Counted from the first letter of the stretch, positions 51,039 to 60,601 are shown. The stretch is 64,000 nucleotides of DNA from Pseudonocardia sp. DSM 110487 (GCF_019468565.1 NZ_CP080521.1:5208001-5272000), one strand, 5' to 3'. The notes: generated by a model from the sequence alone, not told the origin. Made by a program: numbers and translations.

Positions 51039-52838
51039 ATGACGGAGCCGCCGCCCGAACGGGCCACCCTCTCCACCCTCCGCCGTCTCGCCCCCTACGT
51101 CCGTCCACACCGCTGGACGCTGCTCGCCGGCGGGGCGGCGGCGCTGGCCGGCACCCTCGCGGGCCTGACGATCCCGCTGGTCACCCGCGCGATCGTGGAC
51201 GGCCCGATCACCCGCGGCGAGCGCGACACCCTGCCGTGGCTGGTGCTGGGTGTGCTCGCGCTCGGCGCCGGAGAAGCCGTCCTGATGTTCCTGCGAAGGC
51301 GCCTCGTGGCGCGGCCCAGCACCGGGATCGAGGCCGCGATGCGCACCGACCTGTACGCGCACCTGCAGCGGCTGCCGGTGTCCTTCCACGACGGGTGGCC
51401 GTCCGGTCAGCTGCTCTCCCGCGCCACGGGCGACCTCAACACGATCCGCTGGTTCGTCGCGTTCTCCGGCATCTTCCTCGTGGTCAACGTCCTCACCGTG
51501 CTGGTCGGCATCGGCGTGCTGCTGTGGCTCTCCGTGTCGCTCGGGGTCGTGATCGCGATCACCGCCGTGCCGCTGCTGGTTCTCACGCTGCTGCTGGAGC
51601 GCAGGTTCTCGGTCGAGGCCCGCCGCGCCCAGGACCAGGCGGGCGACCTCACCACCGTCGTCGAGGAGTCGGCGCTCGGGATCCGCGTGCTCAAGTCGCT
51701 CGGCCGGGGACGGCGGCTCAGCCGACGCTTCGTGGCCGACGCACGTGGCCTGCGGGGCACCGAGCTGCTCAAGATCCGCCTCATCGCGGCGCTGTGGGCG
51801 GTGCTCGTGATGCTGCCGGAGTCGGCGATCGCGGTGGTGCTCGGGCTCGGCGCGTGGGGGGTCGCAGCCGGTTCCCTCACGATCGGCACGCTCGTCGCGG
51901 CCGTCACGGTGATGACCTACCTGTACTGGCCGATCGCGTCGATCGGGTGGTTGCTCGCCGAGGCGAGCAACGCCGCGGCCGCGACGAAGCGGTACTGGGA
52001 GGTCCGCGACGTCACGCCGGAGATCCTCGATCCCGCCGATCCCCAGCCGATGCCGCGGCCGGTGCGCGGCGCGCTCGAGCTGCGCGACGTCCGGTTCCGC
52101 TACCCGGGCGGCGACCGCGACATCCTGCGCGGCGTCGACCTCAGCGTGCGGCCAGGCGAGACCCTCGCCCTGGTCGGGGCCACCGGGTCGGGCAAGACCA
52201 CCCTCACAGCGCTCGTCACCCGCCTGCACGACGTCACCGGCGGCGCGGTACTGCTCGACGGTGTCGACGTGCGCCTGCTGCGCCTGTCCGACCTGCGCGC
52301 CGCCGTCGCCACGGCCTTCGAGGACCCGGTGCTGATCTCGGCGAGCGTGCGCGAGAACGTGCTGCTCGGCTCGCCCGGCCACTCAGACGACCAGGTCTGG
52401 GAGGCCCTCCGGATCGCCAGTGCCGACGGCTTCGTCGCCGCATTGCCGTGGGGGCTCGACACCCGCATCGGTGAGCAGGGCATGTCCCTGTCGGGCGGGC
52501 AGCGCCAGCGGCTCGCCCTGGCAAGGGCGGTGGTCGGGCACCCGCCGGTGCTGGTGCTCGACGACCCCCTCTCCGCCCTCGACGTGCACACCGAGGCCGA
52601 GGTCGAGGCGGCGCTGCGCCGGGTGCTGGGCGGGGTCACGGCGCTCGTGGTGGCGCACCGGCCGTCCACGGTGCAGCTCGCCGACCGCGTGGCGCTGCTC
52701 GACGGTGGGCGCATCACCGCTGTGGGCACGCACACCACGCTGCTCGCGACGGTGCCCGAGTACCGGAGGCTGCTGGCCAGCCCAGCGGTCGACACGGCCG
52801 GCGACACGGTGGAGGACCGCGAGGGGGTGGAGGCGTGA
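51039..52838 (+). CDS. ABC exporter half, degenerate-site subunit
   Basis: The 599-residue protein is a fused membrane and ATPase half-transporter of the type IV exporter class. Six helices span about 20-300. Walker A GATGSGKT is near 379, LSGGQRQRLALAR near 483, and Walker B VLVLDDPLSALD near 506. The catalytic Glu after Walker B is replaced by Asp, so this subunit contributes the degenerate nucleotide site of a heterodimer. ATG 51039 (MTEPPPERATL) is chosen. The stop overlaps the partner gene by GTGA. Confidence 0.94.
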   Translation: MTEPPPERATLSTLRRLAPYVRPHRWTLLAGGAAALAGTLAGLTIPLVTRAIVDGPITRGERDTLPWLVLGVLALGAGEAVLMFLRRRLVARPSTGIEAAMRTDLYAHLQRLPVSFHDGWPSGQLLSRATGDLNTIRWFVAFSGIFLVVNVLTVLVGIGVLLWLSVSLGVVIAITAVPLLVLTLLLERRFSVEARRAQDQAGDLTTVVEESALGIRVLKSLGRGRRLSRRFVADARGLRGTELLKIRLIAALWAVLVMLPESAIAVVLGLGAWGVAAGSLTIGTLVAAVTVMTYLYWPIASIGWLLAEASNAAAATKRYWEVRDVTPEILDPADPQPMPRPVRGALELRDVRFRYPGGDRDILRGVDLSVRPGETLALVGATGSGKTTLTALVTRLHDVTGGAVLLDGVDVRLLRLSDLRAAVATAFEDPVLISASVRENVLLGSPGHSDDQVWEALRIASADGFVAALPWGLDTRIGEQGMSLSGGQRQRLALARAVVGHPPVLVLDDPLSALDVHTEAEVEAALRRVLGGVTALVVAHRPSTVQLADRVALLDGGRITAVGTHTTLLATVPEYRRLLASPAVDTAGDTVEDREGVEA

Positions 52839-54688
52839 CCGCGGCTCTCGACGACGAGGCCTGGCGCGGGATCGCCGCGGAGGACGAGGAGGAGCCCGAC
52901 TCGGTCGACCGCCGCACCGGGCTGCGTCTGCAGGCGCGGGCCCGCAGGCTCGTCGCCGAGCTGCTGCGGCCGCACCGGCGTGCGGTGGTGCTGGCCGCGG
53001 TGCTGCTCGTGGCGGAGAACGCGGTGATGCTCACCGGTCCGCTGATGGTGGCGCTCGCCATCGACAGCGGCGTGCCGGCCGCGCTCGACGGGCGGCCCGG
53101 CCCGCTCGCCGCGGCCATCGGCGGGTACGCGACGGTCGGGATCGCAGGCGCCGGGCTGCGGGCGGCGTTCCTGCTGCTGTCCGGGCGCATCGGCCAGGAC
53201 CTGCTGCTGGACGTGCGCAAGCGCCTGTTCGCCCACGGCCAGCGGCTGTCGCTCGACTTCCACGAGTCGTTCACATCGGGCAGGCTCATCTCGCGGCTCA
53301 CCAGCGACGTCGACGCGCTCTCCGACCTGCTCGAGAAGGGCCTCGACGGCCTGTTCGGCGCGCTGCTGTCGCTGGTCGGCATCACGGTGCTGCTGGTGTG
53401 GATCGACCCGCTGCTCGCGGCCGTCGTGCTGGCCGGGTTCGTCCCGCTGCTGCTGCTCACCCGCTGGTTCCAGCGCCGCTCCCGGGCGAGCTACCGGCGC
53501 ACCCGCAGCACGGTGGCGCGGGTGATCGTGCACTTCGTCGAGTCCGTGAACGGGATCCGCGCGGTGCAGGCGTTCCGCAGGGAGCCCCGCAACGACGAGA
53601 TCATGCAGGGGCTGACGGACGCGCACCGCGACGCCAACACCGCGGCGTTCCTGACCGTCGCCTGGTTCATCGCGGCGGTCCGGCTGGTGGGCAACTGCAC
53701 GCTCGCGCTCGTGCTGCTGCTCGGTGGCCTGCGCGTCGCCGACGGCACCCTCGCCCTCGGCGCCCTCACCGCGTTCGTGCTCTACCTGCGCCGCTTCTAC
53801 GACCCCCTCGACGATCTCGCGCAGTTCTTCAACGCCTACCAGTCCGCGGCGGCGGCGCTGGAGAAGATCGCATCGGTTCTCGACACCCCGGTCGGCGTGC
53901 CCGAGCCGGCGCATCCGGTGCCGCTGCCCCAACCGGTGCGCGGCGAGCTCGAGTTCGACCGGGTCCGGTTCGCCTACCAGCGGGCGCCCGACCGCACGGT
54001 GCTCCCGGAGTTGTCGCTGCGCGTCCCGGCCGGGCAGACCGTCGCGCTCGTCGGCGCCACCGGAGCAGGCAAGTCGACCCTCGCGAAGCTCGCGGCGCGG
54101 TTCTACGACCCCACCGAGGGTGCCGTGCGCCTCGACGGGGTCGACCTGCGCGACGTCACCGATGCCGACCTGCGCTCGGCCATGGTGATGATCACCCAGG
54201 AGGCGTTCCTCTTCTCGGGCTCGGTCGCCGAGAACATCGCGATGGGAAGGCGGGCGGACGGCTCACCCCCGCGCGCGGACATCGTCGCCGCGGCAGAGGC
54301 CGTCGGCGCCCGCGGGTTCATCGAGGCGCTGCCGGAGGGCTTCGACACCGACGTCCGCAAGCGCGGCGGACGGCTGTCGGCGGGCCAGCGCCAGCTGATC
54401 GCGCTGGCCAGGGTGGTGCTCGCCGACCCCTCCGTCGTGCTGCTCGACGAAGCCACCTCCTCGCTGGACATCCCCTCCGAGCGGGCGGTGCAGGCGGCCC
54501 TGGAGACGGTGCTCGCCGGCCGCACGGCGCTGATCATCGCCCACCGCCTCTCGACGGTGCTCATCGCCGACCGGGTGCTGGTGGTGTCGGAGGGCAGGGT
54601 CGTGGAGGACGGCCCGCCGCAGGCCCTGCTGGCCGATGACGGCGAGTTCGCGACACTCCACGAGGCGTGGCGGGCGAGCCTGGCCTGA
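52835..54688 (+). CDS. ABC exporter half, catalytic-site subunit
   Basis: The 617-residue partner has the same layout with an extra acidic N-terminal region. Walker A is GATGAGKS near 406, the signature is LSAGQRQLIALAR near 514, and Walker B VVLLDEATSSLD near 533 keeps the catalytic Glu. With the LSGGQ of the first subunit it forms the active ATP site. The altered LSAGQ faces the degenerate site, the usual asymmetric design of heterodimeric exporters. The substrate (drug, lipid or peptide) is unknown. It ends 9 bp from the convergent FAH gene. Confidence 0.94.
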   Translation: MTAALDDEAWRGIAAEDEEEPDSVDRRTGLRLQARARRLVAELLRPHRRAVVLAAVLLVAENAVMLTGPLMVALAIDSGVPAALDGRPGPLAAAIGGYATVGIAGAGLRAAFLLLSGRIGQDLLLDVRKRLFAHGQRLSLDFHESFTSGRLISRLTSDVDALSDLLEKGLDGLFGALLSLVGITVLLVWIDPLLAAVVLAGFVPLLLLTRWFQRRSRASYRRTRSTVARVIVHFVESVNGIRAVQAFRREPRNDEIMQGLTDAHRDANTAAFLTVAWFIAAVRLVGNCTLALVLLLGGLRVADGTLALGALTAFVLYLRRFYDPLDDLAQFFNAYQSAAAALEKIASVLDTPVGVPEPAHPVPLPQPVRGELEFDRVRFAYQRAPDRTVLPELSLRVPAGQTVALVGATGAGKSTLAKLAARFYDPTEGAVRLDGVDLRDVTDADLRSAMVMITQEAFLFSGSVAENIAMGRRADGSPPRADIVAAAEAVGARGFIEALPEGFDTDVRKRGGRLSAGQRQLIALARVVLADPSVVLLDEATSSLDIPSERAVQAALETVLAGRTALIIAHRLSTVLIADRVLVVSEGRVVEDGPPQALLADDGEFATLHEAWRASLA

Positions 54689-54697
54689 TGTCGGGGG

Positions 54698-55459
54698 CTA
54701 CTCGGCGACCACCCGGTTCGTCAGGGCACCCAGGCCCTCCACCTCCACCGTGATCGTGTTGCCCGGCTCGACCGCGCGGACGCCCTCCGGGGTGCCGGAG
54801 AGGATCACGTCGCCGGGTTCGAGCGTGGTGAACCGGGTGATGTACTCGATCAGGAACGGGATCGGGAAGATCAGGTCCTTCGTGCGGCCGTCCTGGCGGC
54901 GCTCGCCGTCCACCGTGCACGAGACGCCGACGTCGGCCGGGTCGAACTCGGTGTCCACCCACGGCCCGATCGGGCAGAACGTGTCGAAGCCCTTGCCGCG
55001 GGTCCACTGGCCGTCGGACCGCTGGATGTCGCGGGCGGTGACGTCGTTGCCGCAGGTGTAGCCGCCGATCACGGCCCATGCGTCGGCCGCTGGGACGTTG
55101 CGGGCCGTGCGCCCGATCACGAGCACCAGTTCGGCCTCGGGGTCGACGCGCCCCGACAGCGCCGGATACACCACGTCGGCGCCGGGCCCGACCACCGCGG
55201 CGGGCGGCTTGAGGAACAGCAGCGGCTCCTCCGGGACCGGGTTGCCGAACTCCTCGGCGTGGGAGCGGTAGTTGCGCCCGACGCAGAGCACGGTGCGCGG
55301 GGTCACGGGAGCGAGGAGGGACACCTCCTCCAGCCGGCCCACCACCTGCCCGCCGGGCCGCAGGTCGACGAACGGTGTGCCCTCGGCAGCGCGGACCACG
55401 CCGTCGTCGAGGACGCCCCACGCGGCGCCGTCAGGGCTCGAGTAGCGAACGATCTTCAC
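54698..55459 (-). CDS. Fumarylacetoacetate hydrolase family protein
   Basis: The 253-residue protein has an FAH C-terminal domain. Motifs are VLCVGRNYRSHAEEFG, PLLFLKPPAAVVGPG, DPEAELVLVIGRTARNV with the metal-binding acid residues, GYTCGNDVTARDIQ and DVILSGTPEGV. Such enzymes cleave or hydrate C-C bonds in diketo acids, often late in aromatic or amino-acid breakdown. It is the last gene of a GntR-ABC operon, 16 bp after the binding-protein gene, so it probably acts on the imported compound or a product of it. Confidence 0.92.
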   Translation of the reverse strand: MKIVRYSSPDGAAWGVLDDGVVRAAEGTPFVDLRPGGQVVGRLEEVSLLAPVTPRTVLCVGRNYRSHAEEFGNPVPEEPLLFLKPPAAVVGPGADVVYPALSGRVDPEAELVLVIGRTARNVPAADAWAVIGGYTCGNDVTARDIQRSDGQWTRGKGFDTFCPIGPWVDTEFDPADVGVSCTVDGERRQDGRTKDLIFPIPFLIEYITRFTTLEPGDVILSGTPEGVRAVEPGNTITVEVEGLGALTNRVVAE

Positions 55460-55475
55460 CGGGTTTCCTTCCGAG

Positions 55476-56522
55476 TCAGCACTCGTTGTACGCGTTGGTC
55501 CACAGCACGCCCTCCGCGGGGTCGCCCGCCGTGTCGGTGAGCTCCACCTCGTGCATCACGGCGAGCGTGCTCTGCACGGCGGCTGCGTCGAAACACCCGT
55601 CGGCGGACAGGGCGGGCGCCAAGGCGTCGAGGGTCTGCTGCAGCACCGGGAGATCACCCGCCGACATCCGGTCCACGATCTTCGCGGCCGCGGCGTGCGG
55701 GTCGGCCAGCACCTGCTGCATGCCCGCGTTGAGCGCCCGGTTGAACGCGCGGGCGGCCTCCGGGTTCGCCTCGGCCCACTCGCGGTTGGCCGCGAACCCG
55801 GTGTAGGCGAAGTCGGCGAAGCGGGGCACGTCTCCGGAGGGGCCGTCGATGATCACCGTTCCGAAGCCCCCGGCCTGGGCCACGTACGGCGTGGGCGGCG
55901 AGAGCTGGTAGGCGTCGATCTGGCGGGTCTCGAGGGCCGCGAGCAGCGAGGCGCCGTCGCCGATCGCGATGATCTCGGCGTCGCGCTCCGGGTCGAGGCC
56001 TGCCTCGCGCAGGTAGTAACGCATGTACTTGTCGCTTGCTGCTCCCGGCGAGGTCACGCCGAGCCGCAGGCCCTTCAGCGCCGCGTAACGGGCCTCGATC
56101 GGCGACTCGCGGGTGACGCCGCGCTCGCGGGCGACGTCCGGGTTCATCACGAGCGTGAACGTCACCCGGCGCACCAGGTTGTGCACCATCACGAGGCTGT
56201 CCTCGCCCTCGGCCGCGAGGGTGGCCAGGTCGTCGAACCCGAGGTCGGCGTACTGCGAGCTGCCCGAGATGGCGGCCGGCACGCCGTCGGCGCCGCTCTG
56301 CAGCTCCACGATCGTGACGTCGAGACCCTCGCGCTCGAACAGCCCGTCCTTCTCGGCGATGTACATCGGGGCGAGGAACGCGCTCGGCAGCGACGACACC
56401 GTGATCGCGGTCCGCCCACCCTCCCCCGGCGCTCCGCCGCCCGCGTCCCCGCCGCACGCCGCGAGGGTCAGCGCGAGTGCCAACGCGCCACCCATGACCG
56501 CGGAACGCCGTCGTCCTCGCAT
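55476..56522 (-). CDS. ABC transporter substrate-binding lipoprotein (NMT1/THI5-like)
   Basis: The 348-residue protein has a signal peptide with lipobox LAAC at 20-23, so it is membrane-anchored outside the cell. The mature part has the NMT1/SsuA fold: ITVSSLPSAFLAPMYIAEKDGLFEREGLDVTIVELQSG, LRLGVTSPGAASDKYMRYYLREAGLDPE and IDAYQLSPPTPYVAQAGG. Relatives bind thiamine precursors, taurine, nitrate, riboflavin or aromatic acids. AGGAG lies five bases before ATG 56522. It sits between the permease and FAH genes. Confidence 0.92.
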   Translation of the reverse strand: MRGRRRSAVMGGALALALTLAACGGDAGGGAPGEGGRTAITVSSLPSAFLAPMYIAEKDGLFEREGLDVTIVELQSGADGVPAAISGSSQYADLGFDDLATLAAEGEDSLVMVHNLVRRVTFTLVMNPDVARERGVTRESPIEARYAALKGLRLGVTSPGAASDKYMRYYLREAGLDPERDAEIIAIGDGASLLAALETRQIDAYQLSPPTPYVAQAGGFGTVIIDGPSGDVPRFADFAYTGFAANREWAEANPEAARAFNRALNAGMQQVLADPHAAAAKIVDRMSAGDLPVLQQTLDALAPALSADGCFDAAAVQSTLAVMHEVELTDTAGDPAEGVLWTNAYNEC

Positions 56523-56542
56523 GATCACTCCTGTCGCTCCGG

Positions 56543-57394
56543 TTAGCGTCCGTCCGCTGCCTGCGGCACGTCGACGTCGGGCTGCCAGCGCAGCGCGTGC
56601 CGCAACGGGCGCAGCAGCAGGTTCATCACCAGCACGATCACGGACAGGCAGAGCACGCCTGCGAGCACACCCGCGGTGGAGTAGCTCGCGGCGGCGGCGC
56701 GGGTGAGGTAGCCCAGCCCGCGGTTGGACGAGATGAACTCGCCGGTGACGGCGCCGATCATCGCCGCGGGGAGGGTGATCCGCAGCGCGGCCAGCACGAA
56801 GGGCAGGGCGCTGGGCAGCAGGATCGTCCGCAGCTGGTCGCGGCGCGACGCCCCCATGACCCGCGTGACGTCGAGCAGGCCGGTGGGCACCTGCTGGAAC
56901 CCGGCGACCGTGTTGATGAAGACGATGAAGAACACGAAGTAGGCGGCGATGAGGACCTTGGGCGTCAGCCCGATCCCGAACCAGAGGATGAACACCGGGC
57001 CCATCGCGACCGCGGGGATCGAGTACGCCACCAGGAAGTACGGCTCGGTGATCCGGTACGCGGTGCGCAGCATGGCCAGTGGCCATGCCACCAGCACGGC
57101 CGCCACCGCGCCGAACACGTAGCCGAGGAACGCCGCCGTGACCGTGAAGGCGCCGTGGTAGACCAGCTCCCCCGAGGTGACCCACTCCGCGAGCGTCTCG
57201 GCCACGGCACTGGGCGAGCTCACGTAGAACGAGCGGATCAGGGTGCCGGAGGCGAGCTCCCAGGCCACCAGCGCGACGATCACGATGCCGGCCCGCGTGG
57301 CCAGGAGGAACCGCCGCTCCGCGGTGCGGGCGGCGCGGTGCGCGCGGCGGGTGGCCTCCAGGACGGCCGTCCCCGCCGACGTGGGCTCGTTCAT
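56543..57394 (-). CDS. ABC transporter permease (second)
   Basis: The 283-residue permease of the SsuC/TauC type has about six helices and the EAA-like coupling loop VTRVMGASRRDQLRTILLPSALPFVLAALRI. It differs clearly from the preceding permease, so the pair probably forms a heterodimeric channel. ATG 57394 overlaps the first permease stop (ATGA). Confidence 0.93.
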   Translation of the reverse strand: MNEPTSAGTAVLEATRRAHRAARTAERRFLLATRAGIVIVALVAWELASGTLIRSFYVSSPSAVAETLAEWVTSGELVYHGAFTVTAAFLGYVFGAVAAVLVAWPLAMLRTAYRITEPYFLVAYSIPAVAMGPVFILWFGIGLTPKVLIAAYFVFFIVFINTVAGFQQVPTGLLDVTRVMGASRRDQLRTILLPSALPFVLAALRITLPAAMIGAVTGEFISSNRGLGYLTRAAAASYSTAGVLAGVLCLSVIVLVMNLLLRPLRHALRWQPDVDVPQAADGR

Positions 57395-58236
57395 CCGTGC
57401 ACCTGCCCGTTGTGCCACGGCGCGAGCCGGGCCTGCAGGACCCGGAGCAGCCCGTTGGCCGCCATCACGACCGCCGCGATGATCACGATTCCGGCGAACA
57501 CCGTGGCGATGTCGAACTCCCGCGACGCCCGCGCGACCAGGTAGCCCAGCCCCTGCGTGGAGGCCACGAACTCCGAGAGCAGCGCGCCCTCGATCGCGCG
57601 GGTGACCGTGATCCGCACGCTCGCGACGATCGCGGGCGCCGCCGAGGGCAGCGTGACCTTCAGCAGCAGGTCGCGGCGGCTCGCGCCGAGCACCCGGCAC
57701 ACCTGCAGCAGCCCCGGCCGCACCTCCCTGATCCCGGTGGCGGTGTTGACGAAGACGACGAAGTAGACGAGCAGCGCGGCCATGATGATCTTCGGCGCGG
57801 TGCCGAGGCCGAACCACAGGATGAACAGCGGTGCCAGTGCGATCTTCGGGATCGAGTAGAAGCCGACCAGGAACGGCTCGAACACCGCGTACCCACGGCG
57901 GGTCTGCGCCAGCCCGAACGCGCTCGCGAGGCCCAGCACCGAGCCGATGACGAACCCGGTGGCCGCCTCGCCGATCGTCACGCCGACGTGGCGGAGGATC
58001 TCCCCCTCCGCCGCGAGCTCGACGATCCGGCCCGCGATCGTGGCCGGGTCGCTCACGTAGCGCGGGTTCACGATGTGGCCGAGGCCGAACTGCCAGAACA
58101 GCAGGATCGCCGCCCCGAACGCCGCGGTGCCCGCCCACAGCACCGCCCGCTCCGACTGCCTGCGCCGCCTGTCGGCCGCGGCGGCGCGGGCCAGCACGGC
58201 TTGCCCGGTGGCGGGCGGGGCGGCCGCGATCGTCAC
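57391..58236 (-). CDS. ABC transporter permease (first)
   Basis: The 281-residue permease has the same class of fold, with the coupling loop VCRVLGASRRDLLLKVTLPSAAPAIVASVRI and helices at about 30-55, 80-105, 120-150 and onward. GTG 58236 overlaps the ATPase stop. Two different permeases in one SsuABC-type operon are less common than a homodimer. Confidence 0.93.
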   Translation of the reverse strand: MTIAAAPPATGQAVLARAAAADRRRRQSERAVLWAGTAAFGAAILLFWQFGLGHIVNPRYVSDPATIAGRIVELAAEGEILRHVGVTIGEAATGFVIGSVLGLASAFGLAQTRRGYAVFEPFLVGFYSIPKIALAPLFILWFGLGTAPKIIMAALLVYFVVFVNTATGIREVRPGLLQVCRVLGASRRDLLLKVTLPSAAPAIVASVRITVTRAIEGALLSEFVASTQGLGYLVARASREFDIATVFAGIVIIAAVVMAANGLLRVLQARLAPWHNGQVHG

Positions 58237-59054
58237 GGGGCCTCGCCCCCGATCTCGGCGCGGATGTCCGCCCACAGCGCCTCGTGCAGCTCGGAGAACC
58301 CGGGCGTCTCGTGGATGCGGAACGGGTCGCGCGGGCGTGGGATGTCCACCGCGTACTCGCGCTTGATCGTGCCGGGGTTCGCGGTGAACACCAGGATCCG
58401 GTCCGACAGGGCGATCGCCTCGACCAGGTCGTGCGTGACGAACAGGACGGTGGGCCTGGACCGCTGCCACAGCTTGAGCAGTTCGGCCTGCAGGATCACC
58501 CTGGTCTGGGCGTCGAGCGGGCCGAACGGCTCGTCCATCAGCACGACGTCGCTGTCGTACGCCAGCGTGCGGATGATCCCGGCCCGCTTGCGCATGCCGC
58601 CGGACAGCTCGTGCGGGTAGTGCTCCTCGAACCCGCCGAGCCCGACCAGGTCGATGAACTCCTTCGCCCGCGCGCGGCGATCGGCCCGCGCCACGCCCCG
58701 CAGCTCCAGACCGAGCTCGACGTTGCCCGAGAGGGTGCGCCACGGCAGCAGGTTGTCCTCCTGCGTGATGTAGCCGACCGCGGTGTTCACCCCGCGGACC
58801 GGGCGGCCGTGGTGGGTGACCGCGCCCTCGGACGGGGTCGAGAGCCCGGCCACGAGGTTCAGGCAGGTCGACTTCCCGCAGCCGGACGGGCCGACAAGGC
58901 TCACGAACTCGCCAGGCCGCGCGTCGAACACCACGTCCTGCAACGCCAGCACCGGCTCACTGCGCCGCCCGCGTGCGACGAACGCCTTGTAGACGTGGTC
59001 GAACCCCACCGCGGCGGTCTGCACGTTCTCGGTGACCTTCTCCACGGTGCTCAC
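58233..59054 (-). CDS. ABC transporter ATP-binding protein (SsuB/TauB-like)
   Basis: The 273-residue ATPase powers the importer. Walker A is GPSGCGKST, the Q loop lies in GYITQEDNLLPWRTL, the signature is LSGGMRKRAGIIRTLAYDSDVVLMDEPFGPLDAQT, and the H loop is VLFVTHDLVEA. LSGGMRKR rather than LSGGMRQR is a minor variant. GTG 59054 overlaps the GntR stop by GTGA, and its stop overlaps the first permease. Confidence 0.95.
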   Translation of the reverse strand: MSTVEKVTENVQTAAVGFDHVYKAFVARGRRSEPVLALQDVVFDARPGEFVSLVGPSGCGKSTCLNLVAGLSTPSEGAVTHHGRPVRGVNTAVGYITQEDNLLPWRTLSGNVELGLELRGVARADRRARAKEFIDLVGLGGFEEHYPHELSGGMRKRAGIIRTLAYDSDVVLMDEPFGPLDAQTRVILQAELLKLWQRSRPTVLFVTHDLVEAIALSDRILVFTANPGTIKREYAVDIPRPRDPFRIHETPGFSELHEALWADIRAEIGGEAP

Positions 59055-59731
59055 GCCGTCTCTCCGCCCGCCGCGCGCTCGTCGTCCGCCCGCTCGTCGT
59101 CCAACAGGGTGCTGACCGTGTCGCCGACCGAGCGCTTGTGCCACAGCGCGAGCGCCGCGGCGCGCTTGGGATCCCGCGCCCGCAGCGCGTCCATGATCCC
59201 TTCGTGCTCGGACTGGGAGGCGGCGAGCCGCTCCGGCACCATCCGGAAGACCCGCTGGAAACCGGAGTGGCGCTGCCAGATGTCCATGGTCAGCTCGCGG
59301 AGCATCTCGTTGCCGCATGCTCCGACGATCGTCGCGTGGAACTCGCGGTTGAGATCGGAGAAGCCCGGCCCGTCCCCCGCCTCGACGGCGGCGCGCATCC
59401 GCATCATCAGCTCGTCGAGGGTGTGCAGCTCGGCGTCCGTGATGCGCTCGGCGGCGAGGCCGGTGGCGATGCTCTCGAGGTGACCGCGGATGAAGTAGGT
59501 CTCCTCGATCTCGCGCGCCGTGAGCGTGGTGACCCGCGCCCCGCGGTACGGGACCATCTCGACCAGCCCGTCGCGCTCGAGCATCCGCAGCGCCTCGCGC
59601 ACCGGGATGTCACTGGTGTCGTACTCGTTCGCCAGCTGGCGCAGCACCAGACGGGTGCCGGAGAGGATCTCGTTCGACAGGATCCGCTCGCGCAGCGCGC
59701 GGTAGATCGTCTGCGACTTCAGGTCGGACAC
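59051..59731 (-). CDS. GntR-family regulator with FCD domain
   Basis: The 226-residue FadR-type regulator has a GntR helix-turn-helix (LRERILSNEILSGTRLVLRQLANEYDTSDIPVREALRMLERDGLVEMVPYRGARVT) and an FCD effector domain with metal-binding His residues (DLNREFHATIVGACGN, HSGFQRVFR, SEHEGIMDALRARD). It is the first gene of the ABC-FAH operon and probably represses it until an acid ligand binds. GTG 59731 follows GGGGGTGG closely. A palindrome lies 35 bp upstream. Confidence 0.93.
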   Translation of the reverse strand: MSDLKSQTIYRALRERILSNEILSGTRLVLRQLANEYDTSDIPVREALRMLERDGLVEMVPYRGARVTTLTAREIEETYFIRGHLESIATGLAAERITDAELHTLDELMMRMRAAVEAGDGPGFSDLNREFHATIVGACGNEMLRELTMDIWQRHSGFQRVFRMVPERLAASQSEHEGIMDALRARDPKRAAALALWHKRSVGDTVSTLLDDERADDERAAGGETA

Positions 59732-59765
59732 GAACCACCCCCTTGTGGCCTCCGTCACTCCGACG

Positions 59766-59776
59766 ATATCAGATAT
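59766..59776. promoter_or_regulatory. ATATC-A-GATAT operator candidate
   Basis: The 11-bp palindrome ATATC-A-GATAT stands in an AT-rich island between two divergent GntR genes. It is 35 bp from the FCD-type start and 61 bp from the HutC-type start. FCD-type GntR proteins commonly bind such short AT-rich dyads, so this may control the ABC-FAH operon. Confidence 0.5.
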
Positions 59777-59836
59777 TTGGAGCGAGGCACGCTGCGTTCC
59801 GGCCCGGTTCGCCTCGGTAGCGCTTACGCTGTGCGG

Positions 59837-60601
59837 ATGTCCGCGGAGCTGCTCGGGCGCGCCCCCGCCCTCGAACGCCACCGCGGCGTGCCGGTGCACG
59901 CGCAGATCGAACGGTGGCTCATGGAAGAGATCACCGCTGGCGCGATCTCGACTGGCGACCGCCTGCCCGGGGAGCGCGAGCTGGCCGCGGCGCTGCGGGT
60001 GAGCCGGATGACCCTGCGCCAGGCCCTCGACGGGCTCGCGCGCCGCGGCGTGCTCGTCCGCACACCAGGGCGTTCGGGAGGCGCGTTCGTCGCCGAGCCC
60101 CGCATCGACTGCGATCTCACGGGCGTCGCGGGCTTCACCGAGCAGATGCGACGCGCCCATCGGCGGGCCGGCGCGGTGGTACTCGGCGCGCGGACCGTGG
60201 AGGCCGAAGGTCCTGCGGCGCAGGCGTTGCGGCTCGCGGCCGGAGCCCCGGTGTACGAGCTGGTGCGCGTTCGCTCCGCCGACGGCGCCGCGCTCGCCCT
60301 CGAACGCTCGTGGCTGCCCGCCGACCGATTACCCGGCCTGCTCACCCACCCCCTGACCGGGTCGATCTACGAGCTGCTCGCCGACGAGTACGGGCTCGCC
60401 CCGCACACCGCCGTGGAGTACCTCGAGCCCGTGAGCGCCGACCCGGCCGAGGCTGCCGCCCTCGGCGTGATCCGGGGCACGGCGCTGATGGGCGTGGAAC
60501 GCACGGCGCTGTCGGTCGGCGGCCTGCCCGTGGAGTACGCCCGCGACCTGTACCGCGCCGACCGCGTGCGGCTCATGGTGCGCACCGCGGTCCACCGCTG
60601 A
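59837..60601 (+). CDS. GntR-family regulator, HutC/UTRA type
   Basis: The 254-residue protein has a GntR helix-turn-helix (VPVHAQIERWLMEEITAGAISTGDRLPGERELAAALRVSRMTLRQALDGLARRGVLVRTPGRSGGAFV) and a UTRA ligand domain (GAPVYELVRVRSADGAALALERSWLPADRLPGLL...VEYARDLYRADRVRLMVR). UTRA domains bind sugar phosphates, histidine-like or other small molecules. It diverges from the FCD-type GntR gene. Its target could be its own gene, or a locus elsewhere. ATG 59837 is used; GTG 59831 is possible. Confidence 0.92.
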   Translation: MSAELLGRAPALERHRGVPVHAQIERWLMEEITAGAISTGDRLPGERELAAALRVSRMTLRQALDGLARRGVLVRTPGRSGGAFVAEPRIDCDLTGVAGFTEQMRRAHRRAGAVVLGARTVEAEGPAAQALRLAAGAPVYELVRVRSADGAALALERSWLPADRLPGLLTHPLTGSIYELLADEYGLAPHTAVEYLEPVSADPAEAAALGVIRGTALMGVERTALSVGGLPVEYARDLYRADRVRLMVRTAVHR

